This document shows positions 27,431 to 40,200 of a stretch of 64,000 bases of DNA, piece by piece. Within the stretch, counting starts at the first letter, position 1; every line of letters starts with the position of its first letter. Made by a program: the position numbers and the translations under genes. The notes below the pieces were generated by a model. It saw only the letters and a program-made list of their open reading frames with translations. It was not told the DNA's origin and made no database searches. Origin of the DNA: Bagarius yarrelli (lineage: Eukaryota > Chordata > Actinopteri > Siluriformes > Sisoridae); NCBI GenBank assembly GCA_005784505.1, contig VCAZ01000020.1:313611-377610 (forward strand), written 5' to 3'.

Positions 27431-29175
27431 ACACGAAGTAATATTAAACACAAATTTACCCAAATTTATTAGGAAACCTGGAGGTGTTTAACAGCTTTAA
27501 TGCTAAACTCAACCACTAGATGGCACTAAACTAAAACTATAAATAACACTGAATATCATCCGTGCTGGTTTTTATTTGTTTTATAGAAAAACCTAAAGAT
27601 GATTAAAAATGTTAAAAAATGATGTCGAATAAAATCCACCTCAACACACAAAATGTCCCATCAGCCTTTCAACTCCACCCGCAAACACACAGTTACACAC
27701 AAAATACTGTATAATCACATTCCAACTGTTTTATATGAATTAACAATAATTAACGATAATCAGTTCCGTTTATTAATTCATATATTTTTAGTTTTTTCGC
27801 TTTCCTTTTTTTATGAATGAATAAATTAGTTTATTTATTTGATTTATTCACAGTTGAGTGTTTTTGTGATTCTACAGTAATCGAAGTTTACAGTTTGTTT
27901 CGGTTGTTGTGTTTGGAGGTTTTTTTTAGAGCGACTTAAAAGAATTTGATTAAAAGTATTAAATGTGAATTATTAAACAATATAACAAATTATAAAATAG
28001 GCAAGAAAATTAAGCGAGTTTAAACATGTTGATGCTGAATTTTACCACTAGGTGGCGCCAAACTACAATGTAATTTACAGGAAATCAGTTGAATAAAAAT
28101 ACATAAACACGTACCGAGAATCTGAAAAGTGAAACAGTCTTTAAAATAATGTTTATGGGACGTTTTATTATTAGTTAATTCAGGTTCTTGTGATTATTGA
28201 GGGGGAAAAAACGTTTTTAGAGTAATTATTACTCTGTTTTCGGAATGTTTATCTGTCGTTGCTTTGGGTTTTTTTTGGTTTGTTTGTATGTGTTGTATTT
28301 TAATGTAGTTTATAAATGAACTTAAACTCGAGCTGTTTCATAAACACATAAATAATTAAAAATAAAAGAAACAGAAACTCTGCTAACTCCAGTTTTCGTG
28401 TTCCGCTGCAGTGATTTGTGTATACAATCAATTGTTGTTGTGTTGTGGACTAAAGGTTAGTTTAGGGTTTAATGTAGTTAAATTATCTGATAAACGAATC
28501 GTATCATTACAGAGTCACGTGACAAATAACCTTTCATGGTCCATAATAAATGATTCACTTTTATTGTTTTGATTTGTTTATTAGAGTTTATTGGTCTGCT
28601 GATTACATATGGGTACAAAAACAGGTTGTGGAAAGTCGGTGTTTTTCTGTAAAAAAAAGAAAGAAAAAGAAATGTTTTTTTATTAGAGTTACTCAGTTAC
28701 TGATGCTGCTCCGTATCTTCTGATCCTAATAATAATCACAGCTTAGAACTTGGCATTATGCCTAAAGCACAGGGGTCAGACTCAGTCCCTGCAGGTCCAC
28801 CGCCTACCTTCAACCCTAATTAACTGCACCTGATACAGACAATCAGGTCTTTTAGGCTCTTTTTTTTTTTTTTTTTTTAAATGGCTGAAACGAAACCTCT
28901 GCAGGGCTTTGGCACTTGAGGAACCGAGGAACCTTGACACCTCTGGAGTAGTTCACCTGCTGCTTAATTAACAGAATTTAGACTCATCAGTTTAGGCTGT
29001 ATTGCTAATCTACCGTTTAGCACCAGGATTCTGGGGAAAATGTTGTTAGAGTTTAAAGGTTTTTGGCTGATAATGAAATTAAATCATTTCAGTCGGGTTT
29101 TCTGTGATTTTACTGCACTTTTACAGATTCTTACTGATCTTTGAATTTCCTGTGATTATTCTGTGTTTGTGATTT
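27430..29175. other. AT-rich spacer without a recognisable gene
   Basis: No exon, RNA gene or conserved frame was recognised. About 28762-28945 looks like a hAT-type MITE: it opens 'caggggtcagactcag' and closes 'cttgacacctctg', whose complement is 'cagaggtgtcaag', with an internal T20 run. No matching target duplication was found, so the call is tentative. Confidence 0.5.
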
Positions 29176-29179
29176 TCAG

Positions 29180-29580
29180 ACCTGACGGCCGTTTTTGATA
29201 CAGTCCGATCGTGCTGATCTCATGGACCATTTAGAACATTATGTTGGTTTGAAAGGTGAAGCTTTCAATTGGTTTAAATCGGATTTTACAAATGGGAGTT
29301 TTTTTGGTCAAGATGGGTGACCATCACTTGAGTGATGCCTTCATATCTTGTGGGGTCCCCCAGGGTTCTAGTTCGGCTCCTTTTCTCTTTAGATGCTCCC
29401 TCTTGGCTTGATTGTTTGAAATCCTGGTTTGTCGTTTTTACTGTTATGCAAATGTCACTTTTTGGATGGATTTGCCTATCGAACGCAATGCTGTGGGTCT
29501 CGAGTTTTTGTGAAGACTTGGCCGTCGTTACATCATTGGGATCATTGTTTTAACCCTGTGTGTGAATCTGGGTTTGATTT
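29180..29580 (+). mobile_element. decayed LINE (L2-type) reverse transcriptase fragment
   Basis: Translated pieces, with frameshifts between them, read DLTAVFDTV, ADLMDHLEHYVGLKGEAFNW, FKSDFTNGSFFG and SCGVPQGSS..PFLF.MLPLG. These match the RT core order of fish L2-like LINEs (D-x-AFDT-V, hydrophobic linker, S-CGVPQGS). At least two frameshifts and in-frame stops make it inactive. It is about 1.2 kb upstream of the mtss1 promoter. Confidence 0.75.
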
Positions 29581-29884
29581 TTGATTAAGTTTGACAGTCA
29601 CATAAATGTAGTTGTTAAAGCTTGTTTTTTGTTTTGTTTTTTTCAGTTGCGTTTGCTGTCTAAAGCAGGGCTTTTTTATTCTTTGGAAGATTTTGACTAC
29701 CACTTTTATTTTTTTTTAGGCTGAACCACTGCAGCTCACTTTATTTTGGGGTCAGACAGACAGCTTTAAAACCGTCTGCAGCTCGACTTTTGATTGGGGT
29801 TAATAACAGGAAGCTGATGACTCCTATTACCGCTTCACTTCACTGACTTCCTGTCTGGTTTAACGTGGATTTTGAAATGTACAT

Positions 29885-30030
29885 TTTACAGCATTTTGCC
29901 ATATGTTCTTCTCCAGAGCAGCTTATAATTATCTAATTTATACAACTGAGCAATTCTGGGTTGAGGGTCTTGCTCAAGGGCCCAGCAGTGGTGGCTTGGT
30001 GGGGCTGGGAACCGAACCCACAGTTTTTAG
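29885..30030 (-). repeat. SINE tail, reverse orientation
   Basis: Contains 'tacaactgagcaattctggg', 'ttgagggtcttgctcaaggg' and 'gcttggtggggctgggaacc', the complement of the SINE body seen on the + strand elsewhere in the window. Confidence 0.7.
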
Positions 30031-30164
30031 GTTTTCAGGTCCCCCAATAAAATTTAGCTTCTTTGTCTCAGATCTTTTAATGGTTCTCGCTGATCTCCCT
30101 GCGATTATCGACCCAATCGATCACTTTGGTCTTCCAAACAGGATCTACTGTCTTATATGAGGAG

Positions 30165-30295
30165 GTGAAGGTGGTTTCTGCGTTGGGGCCCTCCGGCTTT
30201 GGAACGTCTCACCACCATTCATTAGACAAACTTCTTCTTTTAGTATATTTAAGTCCAGATTTAATACATTTTTGGATAATTGTATGATTTCACAC
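30165..30295 (+). mobile_element. decayed LINE ORF2 C-terminal fragment
   Basis: One frame reads RLWNVSPPFIRQTSSFSIFK then SRFNTFLDN, the conserved LWN.LP..IR..SS...FK..L.T.L block at the end of many LINE and L2-type ORF2 proteins. It may belong to the same old insertion as the RT fragment at 29180, with a SINE lying between them. Confidence 0.6.
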
Positions 30296-30359
30296 TCGTT
30301 GAAAAGCACATTATTTAACGGAAGTTGTAAATAATGACGTTATAAAAATAAATGGTCAT

Positions 30360-30714
30360 TGTCATTGTGTAAATAGACTTCGCTTCCGGTGGGCGTGGCT
30401 TTGTGACGCAGGTTGTAGGGAGCGCGCTTTCGGGTGGCGCGCACGCTGTAAGCCCCGCCCCCCAGTGGTGTTATTGAGGGACGAAACCGAGGAGTCGAAA
30501 GGAAACTAGTTAAAGTTAAACTCACCATTTTTACTCATCCTTTTATAAAGTCTGCGCTTTAAAAGCTCCCGCTCGGCGGTGTGTATTAATGGCGGCGGTG
30601 GTGGAGTTATGGGACGCGGTGTGTTACCGGAGAAACCGGAGGCTTTAAATCTCACCGCCCGCTGGTAGCTCGAGTCTCTCCGTCACAATCCGTTACCGAT
30701 CTGCGGGGTTTCGG

Positions 30715-30763
<49 letters not shown>

Positions 30764-30766
30764 GAA
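30360..30766 (+). promoter_or_regulatory. mtss1: mtss1 promoter and 5' leader
   Basis: CpG-rich compared with the flanks. It has an ETS-type 'cttccggt' (30383-30390) next to a GGGCGTGG box, a GC box 'ccccgccccc' (30453-30462), and GCGCGC words. No TATA box is obvious. A (GT)n run (30715-30760) ends six bases before the mtss1 ATG. An upstream ATG at 30589 opens a 19-codon frame ending TAA at 30648. Transcription start not determined. Confidence 0.6.
30589..30648 (+). other. possible upstream ORF in mtss1 leader
   Basis: ATG at 30589 with G at +4, followed by 18 more codons and TAA. The frame begins MAAVVELWDAV. The -3 base is T, so the context is moderate at best. It counts only if the transcript starts upstream of it. 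Confidence 0.3.
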
Positions 30767-31221
30767 ATGGACGCTGTTATGGAGAAAGAGTGCAGCGCTC
30801 TCGGTGGACTGTTTCAGGCGCTTATTAATGATATGAAGGTACAAATTTACCATCATTATTATTATTATTTATTGATTATTTTAATTTTTTTAATGTTATT
30901 GTTAATATAACATTTTTAACTGTCATTAAAGATGGTTATTTACACAGCTCATAATTATAATGTGATTAAATTATAATAATTATTTAGATTTAAAGTTTTA
31001 ACCCAACCCTCATTGTTTAGACTGGTTGATTAATTACAGATGTGTGTTGGTGCTGTAGTCAAATCCGAGTGTGTGTGTGTGTGTGTGTGGATTTGAATTT
31101 GCAGTCGTGCTCACACACTTTTACATGAAGTTCATCCACCTGTTCATGTGAGGAAAAACAAAAACTTCACTGATGTAACTTTTTGTGTTGTACGCAATTT
31201 TGCACATTAGTTTGAACTTGA

Positions 31222-31261
<40 letters not shown>

Positions 31262-34200
31262 TGTTAGGGGTCATGTGACTGCGGGACTGGACTAGTGTAA
31301 ATATGTTAGAATGAACTACGTGTGTGTTATGTGTCGGAATTAACTGGAACAGTAAAGTGACGGTATATCAGGTGTAAAAGTGAATATATATTTTGCTGAT
31401 TTGTACTTCACCCCATTGGACGGTTCGATTGTCAGGGACTCGTGGGAGTTTGTAAACTGGGGACTCCTTGAATGGGGAGTTGAGGGTTCCCCTAATTATG
31501 CACATGTTTTTTAAGCTATGGAATCTCTATTTTGTTAATCGGGGATCCTCAGACCCTGTTGGGTGGGGGTTCCTTGGACCCTGTTGGGTTGGGGGTTCCT
31601 TGGACCCTGTTGGGTGGGGGTTCCTTGGACCCTGTTGGGTGGGGGTTCCTTGGACCCTGTTGGGTTTGGACATCCTTGGACCCGGTAGGTCAGGGTTCCT
31701 CGGATCCTGTAGGTGGGGATTTCCTAGACCCTGTCGGTTGGGGGGTTCTTTGGACCCTATATGTCGGGAGTTCCTTGGACCCTGTAAGTTGGGGTCTCCC
31801 TAAAGTCTGTAAGTCAAAAACTCCCTGGAGTCTTTAAGACAGGAATTACCTAGGCACTGAGGGACTTCTCAAGATTTCATAGGTTTTGTAAATCAGGGAC
31901 TTGTAGAACTCTGTAATCTAGTGACTTTATTAAATGTCAGGGATGTTGTAGGTCAGTAAATTGGGGATTTATACCTCCAGAATATTTGGCTTTTGCAGGA
32001 CCCCCCCAGTGTTAATATAGGCTAGTTTGTTTTTGTTAGCTGCTACATTACTACTAGACCCTGCTAGCGTTGTTAGGGTAACACAGTTTATTACTATGTT
32101 AGTATATGAGGATCAGTCAGTGATGGAACACAGTGTCTCAGCGAGCTTCTCCATTGTTGCTGCTGTTCTAATTTACCCCAGCAAAGGAGTCGATTTTCAA
32201 GGTCCCCTAAAATATTTATTGGCTATTACAAAGTGTTTGCGTCCTGCGTTCACAAAGACCAGAGGACTGATGCTGGATCCGATGTCCTGTTGTCATTTTT
32301 GCTTTGTCCTAATTCGTGCTAATTTGCTACGATGCAGAGCCGACGGTCTGCAATTGGTGAAAGATGTTCTGAGTGTTACAGGAGTGTGACACAGCTGGGG
32401 TTTGAGTCAGGACCGGTTTAAACCCCATGCTAATGATCAGTGAAGGAAGATGAGGAAGTGAAGTTGACAGCTCATGTCACTGTAAATAACTCTAACATGA
32501 TCTTGGTGTAGATTCTGTTCAATAAACTAGCGCAGTTGATCCTGTATTGCAGTAGCTAGCTTGAGATGAGCTAGCATGAGGCGTGACCCGCAGAGTCTGG
32601 AGGACTCCAGCTGTCTTGTTGTGTAGTTATTTCTCTGTCTGGTGTTGAGCAGTTAGAAGTTGCACAAGTGGCACATTCCTGAAGGCTCTGACTAAAGCGG
32701 CATGCAGTCAGTCATCCTGTCAGCACAGCTCCGAAGTTAAATGGAAATCCAGCTTTTGTGTAAACAGGATTTGCGTGTAGATGATATTTTGGAGCTTAAT
32801 TCCCAAGCAACGCCTCGAGAGATTAATGAAACTTTATCTCCTGGTGAAACGTTATTCCCTCAACAGAGTCATTGTGTAAAATACAAGCAAGTCGTCAAGA
32901 ATGCAGGCAGAAGTTTTCTGTGATGACCTCATACTTAAGTTACCTCCAGTGGTATAGTCCTTGGTTAAATTTCACACTAAATTGCTGTTTGATTAACTGG
33001 CTTCTTGCTGCAGCGTTTCATGATGTCTAACGCAGACGCCAATGCTGTGATGGGGCGTTATTATCATTAGTATGTGATGGGGCGTTATTATCATTAGTAT
33101 GTGATGGGGCGTTATTATCATTAGTATGTGTTGTGGCGGTTGTGGCGGTGAAGGTTTAGCACAGTGTATACACAGCATCTGACTGCTCTGTGTGTGTGTT
33201 TTTACAGTGCAGTTACCCTGTTTGGGAGGACTTCATCAGTAAAGCAGGAAAACTGCAGTCTCAGCTGAGGTAAGAACGTTTTACGCCGTTCTCATGATCC
33301 TCTTTCATTTAACTCCTTTTCTTGCTTTTGCTTTTTTTCTTGTATTAACATTGTTTAATCCACCAGTTCCCAACCTTTTTTTGTCTAAGTTCACCAAGAA
33401 AATATTTTAGAGCCCCTTCGCATTTAATGATATTATCGCTGTTGGTATTTCCTGCATTTAGTGTTACCATTATTTCCAGCACTGAGACCCGTATTGGTGG
33501 GCTCTCCCTCACCTGGGTCAAGTATGCCTGAGTCATTGCTATCAGCTGCTAAAGGCAATGAATCTCGGTCATTTTTGTAAAGGAGAAGTTACAAGTTTGT
33601 CCATTTTTTTGGTCAACCAGGGGATCATGGACAAAATTAGCTAGTTCTCCTTAATGCTCACTGCTTTACACTTGTCAAAATATGACATGACCCACCACAG
33701 AACTCGCTGAGGCCCCCTTGTGGGTCAGGACCCCCTGTTGGAAACTGCTGGTTTACTTAAATCTGTTTTTCTTATAGATGCGTTTGTGTCCTGGATTTAT
33801 AAAGTTGTGGCTAGTGGTGGCTCAAATGGTTAAGGTGCTGAGGTGGAGGTTCAGGTTCCACTGACACTGTTTCATAGCTGACCCTGCGCTCTGAACCCAC
33901 CTTTCCAACTTTTTTTTTTCTTCAGTTGAGAAAACTTAAGCCAGTCTGGAATTTTCTTTCCACAATAATCCGAACTTCTTACAGCGCAACAACTCGAGCT
34001 TTCTGAGAGTTTCTCAACATTTCATCTGAATAAAGTAATCCAAAAAACCTCAGCTGGTTAATCTGTCGCCCCCATGCAGCATTTCAATATCTGTCTCCGA
34101 TTTTACTTACGGGTTGCATCATTCCACTAGTTTGCACAAGGAGGAGAAATTCCACACCGACTTTTTCCAGATAAATCCTCTATTTGATCGGCATGTGTCA

Positions 34201-37200
34201 TGTAACCAAGTTAAACTGACATCACAGCCCTGTGCAAGTCTGAGTTCACTTCTGACAACTAAGCTAGTAGTAACCCGCCGTTCGCTACGGAAACGACAAA
34301 GTATCAAAGCAATAATTAGAAAATTAATCAGAACATCACCAAACCGACCAATCAGAATTCAGAGTTTACTCTCAAACTCTCAAATCTCCGCACTCCAGGT
34401 TGAAAATAGTGGAGACGATTATATCATTGTACTTTATTGCTGATGAAATTGGAAATATTGAAATTCATGTATTTAGTTTTGTAGCTGTGGACTCCTTCAC
34501 CCCCCCCCCTTCCTCTGTGTGTGTGTCGGTCTCTCTTTCTCGGTCTCTCTCTCCACTTTGGATTTTTCTCTCATATGATCTGACCAGCTTTATCTTTTTT
34601 GACGACTTCATCGTGTTCCAGGCTCTGCTTTTTACTCTTTGATCTGCTTTCTGTGGTTTTTGTTTCTCTTCTTATTTGTACCACCGGTTCAGTCTGTCGT
34701 TCTGGTGATCCACAGGCCACCAGTCTGTAATATTAAACTCTGAAGCTGATAAACACGTGATGATTATCAGCTAAATGCAGGAGATCTAAAATTCCCTCTC
34801 GTGCCTATTTGACAATCTGACAGCTTTACACTAAATATAAAGTCCAGGTGGAATTTTACACTATAACAACAGACCTGTGATTAAACCGGACATCTGAACC
34901 GTATCTTAGTAAATACTGATAGCTACACTACCCCAATCTTAAGTGATTTGCACTAGAAGAAAAATATATTTATATTAAAAAATTTATAAATGCTAAAATG
35001 CATTTAGGCAGCGCTGACTGCATAATAGCAGCAAAAAGATCTATCTACCATCTATTTGGTAGAAAGGCAAACTGCATCTGCTAGACTACAAGGAAATTAG
35101 AAAATCTATAAAGTGTGTGCTGCAAATCGCAATCACAAATATCTGTCAGAAAAATCACCATTAGATTATTTTCCCTAAATCGCACAGCCCTAGTCTGAAT
35201 GATCTCCATTGTGTTCCTGAGCCCTGGCCAGATGCCTGCATGTGTGTTTTGAAGATAAAGCTGTAAAATCAGAGTGGAACTAAACTGTGTGTGTGTGTGT
35301 GTGTTTCAGGACGACGGTGATGGCCGTAGCTGCTTTCTTGGATGCCTTTCAGAAAGTAGCTGACTTGGCCACCGGGACACGAGGTAAATGATTTAAAGGC
35401 TGGAAGGTTGTGTTACTGCCAAGGAGCTCTCGGTGTGTGTGTGTGTGTGTGAGAGAGAGTGAGAATTTCACACACTTCAAAAACCTCTATTAATAGCAAC
35501 CCAAAAGTACACATACATCCATGAAGCAGAAAAAAGCTGCACTTAGGTGAACTTCAAGAGTCTCAGTGGAGTCTCGGTTCTGCAGGGAACCTGTTCTTAC
35601 ACACACACATGCGCACACACACGTGTTTAATGTAGAAGAAGCCACATTTCACCCACACTGCTCCAGTGCATCATTACTGTAAGTGCTTTTACACCACAGA
35701 AACGCCCAGTTCACAATGCCTAGAGGGGTCTCACAATCACACACACACCGCTTAATTAAAAATGGCGGAATTCCAAAATGTTTTTGAATTAATAAGAATA
35801 TTGAGGAAGTGTCTAGATTTGTAAATTCTTATTTTAGAGCTTTATTGGTCAACTGACCAATCGGAAGTGGAGGGGGGCATCCAAAGTGACTGTAGTGTTA
35901 ATGTAAGTGTGTGTGTTGGTTTGTGTGAGCGTGTTGGTGTATTTGGCCCTTTTATGGTAGTGGTTTGTATTCTTGTTGACCCACGAATTTCATAAACCCT
36001 TTGATTTGAAAGTCTGGACCACGCAGTTTTGGCAGTGATTGTGGGCTCCTAGTGAAGGAGACGGAACCGCGGTGACTTTTAGAATGAGAGTGAAAAGAAT
36101 CGCAAAACCGCAGTCATGGCCCAGAAGTGAACTTTCCAACAACTAAAGCTGGTTGGAGGCACCATCATCTCCAACATGAGAGCAGCAGCGCTTTAGACTG
36201 AGAGAACCATTACTGCAGCAGCCTTGTGGGTGTGGCCTGATGTTTATGATGTCATTTTATGATGTCACCTGACTCGCCTTTTTGGAAATCCTGCTGTTCG
36301 ATGCCCTGCTTATTTTATTAGTCTTTTATTTATTGATTTTTTTTTTTTTATGTTCTGAACATTGTCTACATGCAGAGAAAACTAATCCCAGAGTAGATCT
36401 CTCTCGCGTGCCGGTGCTTGATGTGATCTACCGCCCACTTGGTGTCCCCACAACGTTCTAAACAGCTTCAGGGCTCTTGATACAGAAATACGGCATTGAA
36501 GTGCGAGTGCTGAGAAAAGGGACTTTACCTGCTGCTTTGACAGGGCGAATCCTTTTGGCACGTTGTCTAAAGTTTAATTATTTTTTTCTCTCATCTGAGT
36601 CCAAGTTTCCTCCACACCCGTGTAAACGGATACGAGAGCTCCAGCTGGGAGCGTCTCCACCTCGAGCTTGGACACGCTCAGGGACGCTGATGGGTGTCAA
36701 ACAGAATAATAAAGTTAGTAACCACTAGATAGTTGTGGCCATGCCTCTGACAGGAAGTGAGAGATTTACCTTCTCATTGAGTCAGACAGCTGCCTTATGT
36801 CCTCGCTCCACTGGACTTTGACCTGTGTGCTGTACGATTTTCCGCATGCTGCCGCTGTGTTCTGAAATCACTCGGGGTCACCTGCTGGATCACACTGACG
36901 TTACACAAGGGCAGGAAGTGTTTCTCCTCTATTTCGTTGGTTTTTCTACTGTGGCCGAAACCTGCCTGAACTCTGGTCTGCTTTAACTCAACTTTAGTTA
37001 CTTCACCACACCACTTTTTTATCTCGAGTGTCTTTGGAGGAATCTTTGATGATTTTTTTTTTTTTTTTTCGTCATCTCGCTCAGATCCAGTGTTTAAAGC
37101 AGAGACGCTCAGAGGGTTTTTAAATGTTGTCTCCACAGACGTCTGTGTGTGTTAGAATCCTGCTCTCTGGGGTTTTTTCCACAACACACAGAGTTCGGTT

Positions 37201-40200
37201 TGTTCTCTCAGGCTGTGCTGTGTGTACGGCTTTAACACACCCCTCCGTCACCAGGAGGAAAGGGCTGAAAAAAGAAGCAGATTTTTGTCTGCTTACCCAG
37301 AGGGAGGCTCGTGTGGCTGTTCCCTACCTGCTCTCCACCATCTGCCCTGAGTACACGACGTGTTGAGACCAAACTCGGTCCCCTGATCTGAAGTCAGCTT
37401 TCAGCTTCTGTTAGACTGCCAGCAGGGGTGTGGCGTCAGAATCACTGTCCTGACCTCAGACACTTAAAGATCTTCTTAAAAAATTGGAAGCAGCCAAAAA
37501 TAACGGTTTAAAGTCAATAAAACTAACATCTAAAAGTAGATTTTCTTAAAAGGCAATATGTTTAATTAAACTTGCCGAGGCAATTTGAGCCTCTCTCACA
37601 CAAACACACACAGACACACACAGACACACACAGACTAGCCTCTGCTTTACCTGCTGTGTAAATGTTTGTGACTTCCAGGACTTGCTGTCACTGTCCGTCT
37701 GTCTGAGCCTCAAATCAGCCCCGTTAACGATTCATAGAGGCCGTCGTTACACTGACGGCGTGAAAGTTAAATTAAAAAGGTGGAGCATAATTAGAATTAA
37801 TTACATTTTCAGTTTGTGTCCTCAAGTGAAAAAACTCCCAAAGCAAAAGTCTTCTTTTTTTTTACCCAAATATATTTCAAATTCGGTCTCTTTAATATTT
37901 ATAATACAAAATACAGTAATTTGCATAAATAAAAGAATTAAACACAGTATTGTATTTTTTGATGCAGTTAATCATAACTCCCCAGAATGTTTCATTTAAG
38001 GTTGTCAGACGCGATTCCTACTGGTGACTTCTGTGTATGAGTAAACGCAGAGCTGAAGAGCGCAGATAGCCGTGTAATGGCGAGAGAGAGAGAACGAGAG
38101 AGAGACAGAGAGAGAGAATGAGAGAGCTCGATGGACCAAATTAGAGAGGAAGTAATGGGCAATGGACATGAGTGTAAGAAAAGAAGGATATTTTACACCC
38201 GGTCCAGACCATAAGCGGCTGTCGGTTCACGCCCAGAGTGATGCACATGGCATGAGTCAACTTCCTGCAAGTCCAAGACCGCAGATCAGCTGTGATCTGC
38301 AACCGAAACATTTCCACTTTTATAACTCGGAGTGATGCATGAGCTGCTAAATCACTGATAACACGACTGAAGGAGTGTGAAAAAATTGCACAATCTTCAC
38401 TACAGACCGGCTGTCAGACACCACTACTACAACCACTTTACCTCCAACAGGTTCCAGCATATTCCAGGATATTCCAGGGATACTGCTGCAGTCTGTTTCA
38501 GGTCAGGAAGTAACCTGGTTTTTTTTTTTGTTTTGTTTTTTTAATCTGGCTCTGAATGGCCTACATTGCAGATTTAATCAGGGCGTTGAATTTATCTCAA
38601 CATCTTCACAGCTGAAGTGCTAGCGAAGAGCAACTGATTATCTCACACACACATAGATACACACATACGTAAGTAATAAAATTGACCTGCCGGGTTGGAA
38701 GGTGAAGCACTTTTAGAACAACATAAGATTTTTTTGACCATGTGATATTGTTAGTTCAAATCCCAAACCTTCCAGAAAATTGCTCAGGGAACGCTGCTCT
38801 GATGCCTGGACTGAATTTTGAAAGGTCAGTGTGTAAATAGAGATTTGCATCGTGCTAAAAACAGGTAGCTTGATTATTCCATAATGATCATCCTGCTAAA
38901 ACAGCGCGGTGTATCTGAGCTCCTGACCCGACTAGACTCTACCCCACCCAGGACAGTGGCGTGGCACCTGTGTGGGTGGAGTGAAACGACGCTCCAACTG
39001 CTTCTTTTGCACACTGTGGTCTAAACTAGAGGCTAATTAAAGAGCTGATATGTGGGCCACCACAACACACAGCGTTCACTTTGACATTAAGCCAACTTCA
39101 TACATATTTGCCTTCAGTATGTATTTACTGTGTGTAGTGTTTCAGGCCACTTGTAACCAGTTAGGTTAGCAGGACAGCTGTGAAAGGAACCACAACAGCT
39201 TGGTTCTTTTAGTTACAGATTTCTGAGCTGATCTTGTGTGCCATGATGAGGTGAAGAGCAGTGGAGAAATGGACATGTATGGATAATGATGGGTAGGTAA
39301 AGAGACACATGGACAGAGGGAGAAAATAGCAGGTATGCAGATATGCAGGTAAACCGAAAGGAAGCCAGCTGAGAAACAAAATCACAGGTAGACACACTGA
39401 CAGACAAGGACTAGGAACAGGGCAAGTTCTGCATCTAGTCATTGAGGATCTACATGACCCAGATTTTATTAAGGCAACCTGGTCACAATGCTGTGGCAAA
39501 GAACAAGCTGACTTTAACCTCTAATCACAATCAGCCAGTTTCTGCACAGCTGGAAGTACGAGTCAGTAAGCACTGACCTGCCTCTGTGCCACTAATTAGC
39601 CACCTAATTGGTGCTGTACTAAAGTACTGTGGCGCTATCTTGGGGGCTTTGGTTTCTGGGAAAATTGGGAACATCTGTGGGGCTAAGTTTAAGATATTCT
39701 AAATTTCAGGAGCACTATGGAGAACGGAGAACGATCTCATCACTAACACACGGCTTAGTTATTACCCGTTTTAAGCTAACATATTACTTACAAAACTCCA
39801 TCCAGTGAAGAAAGGTATATTTCCTGAGCCCCAGACATCTAAACTGGGCAGGGATCGGGCTGTAAAGCTCGTACACCTCCCTGTGGGGTCATTTTGGCCC
39901 ACTGCTGTGTAACGTGGCATGTGGAGGAAGTGCTCGGATAAGAAATAGTGTTTTGTTTTGTCTTTGCGATAACATTGTTCGGGTCGTTAGTGTTACACCG
40001 GTGCTTTAATGGTTCTGCTTTGGTTACGTGGCACAGTTTGTACCACTTTTGTTATTGTCATGGTCATGACCTCAAAAGAGCTCGAGCACAATGGCACAAA
40101 CTTTTAGAATAGGAGAGTAGACTCGGCTGTCTTTGGAAAAAAATTGATTAGTTATACATTTATAACACTTGTGTAATAATTAATACAAAGTACTGGTATT

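Noticed and set aside
31468..31837. Two overlapping frames with GSLDPVGWG repeats
   Set aside because: Translation of the 25-bp tandem repeat in mtss1 intron 1.
32027..32389. Non-repetitive 120-codon frame in mtss1 intron 1
   Set aside because: No family recognised, no splice or promoter context; it begins in ordinary AT-rich intron. Kept out for lack of evidence.
38680..38800. Possible further SINE copy ('gttcaaatccc' B-box-like word)
   Set aside because: Only one box is recognisable and the body does not match the other copies well enough.
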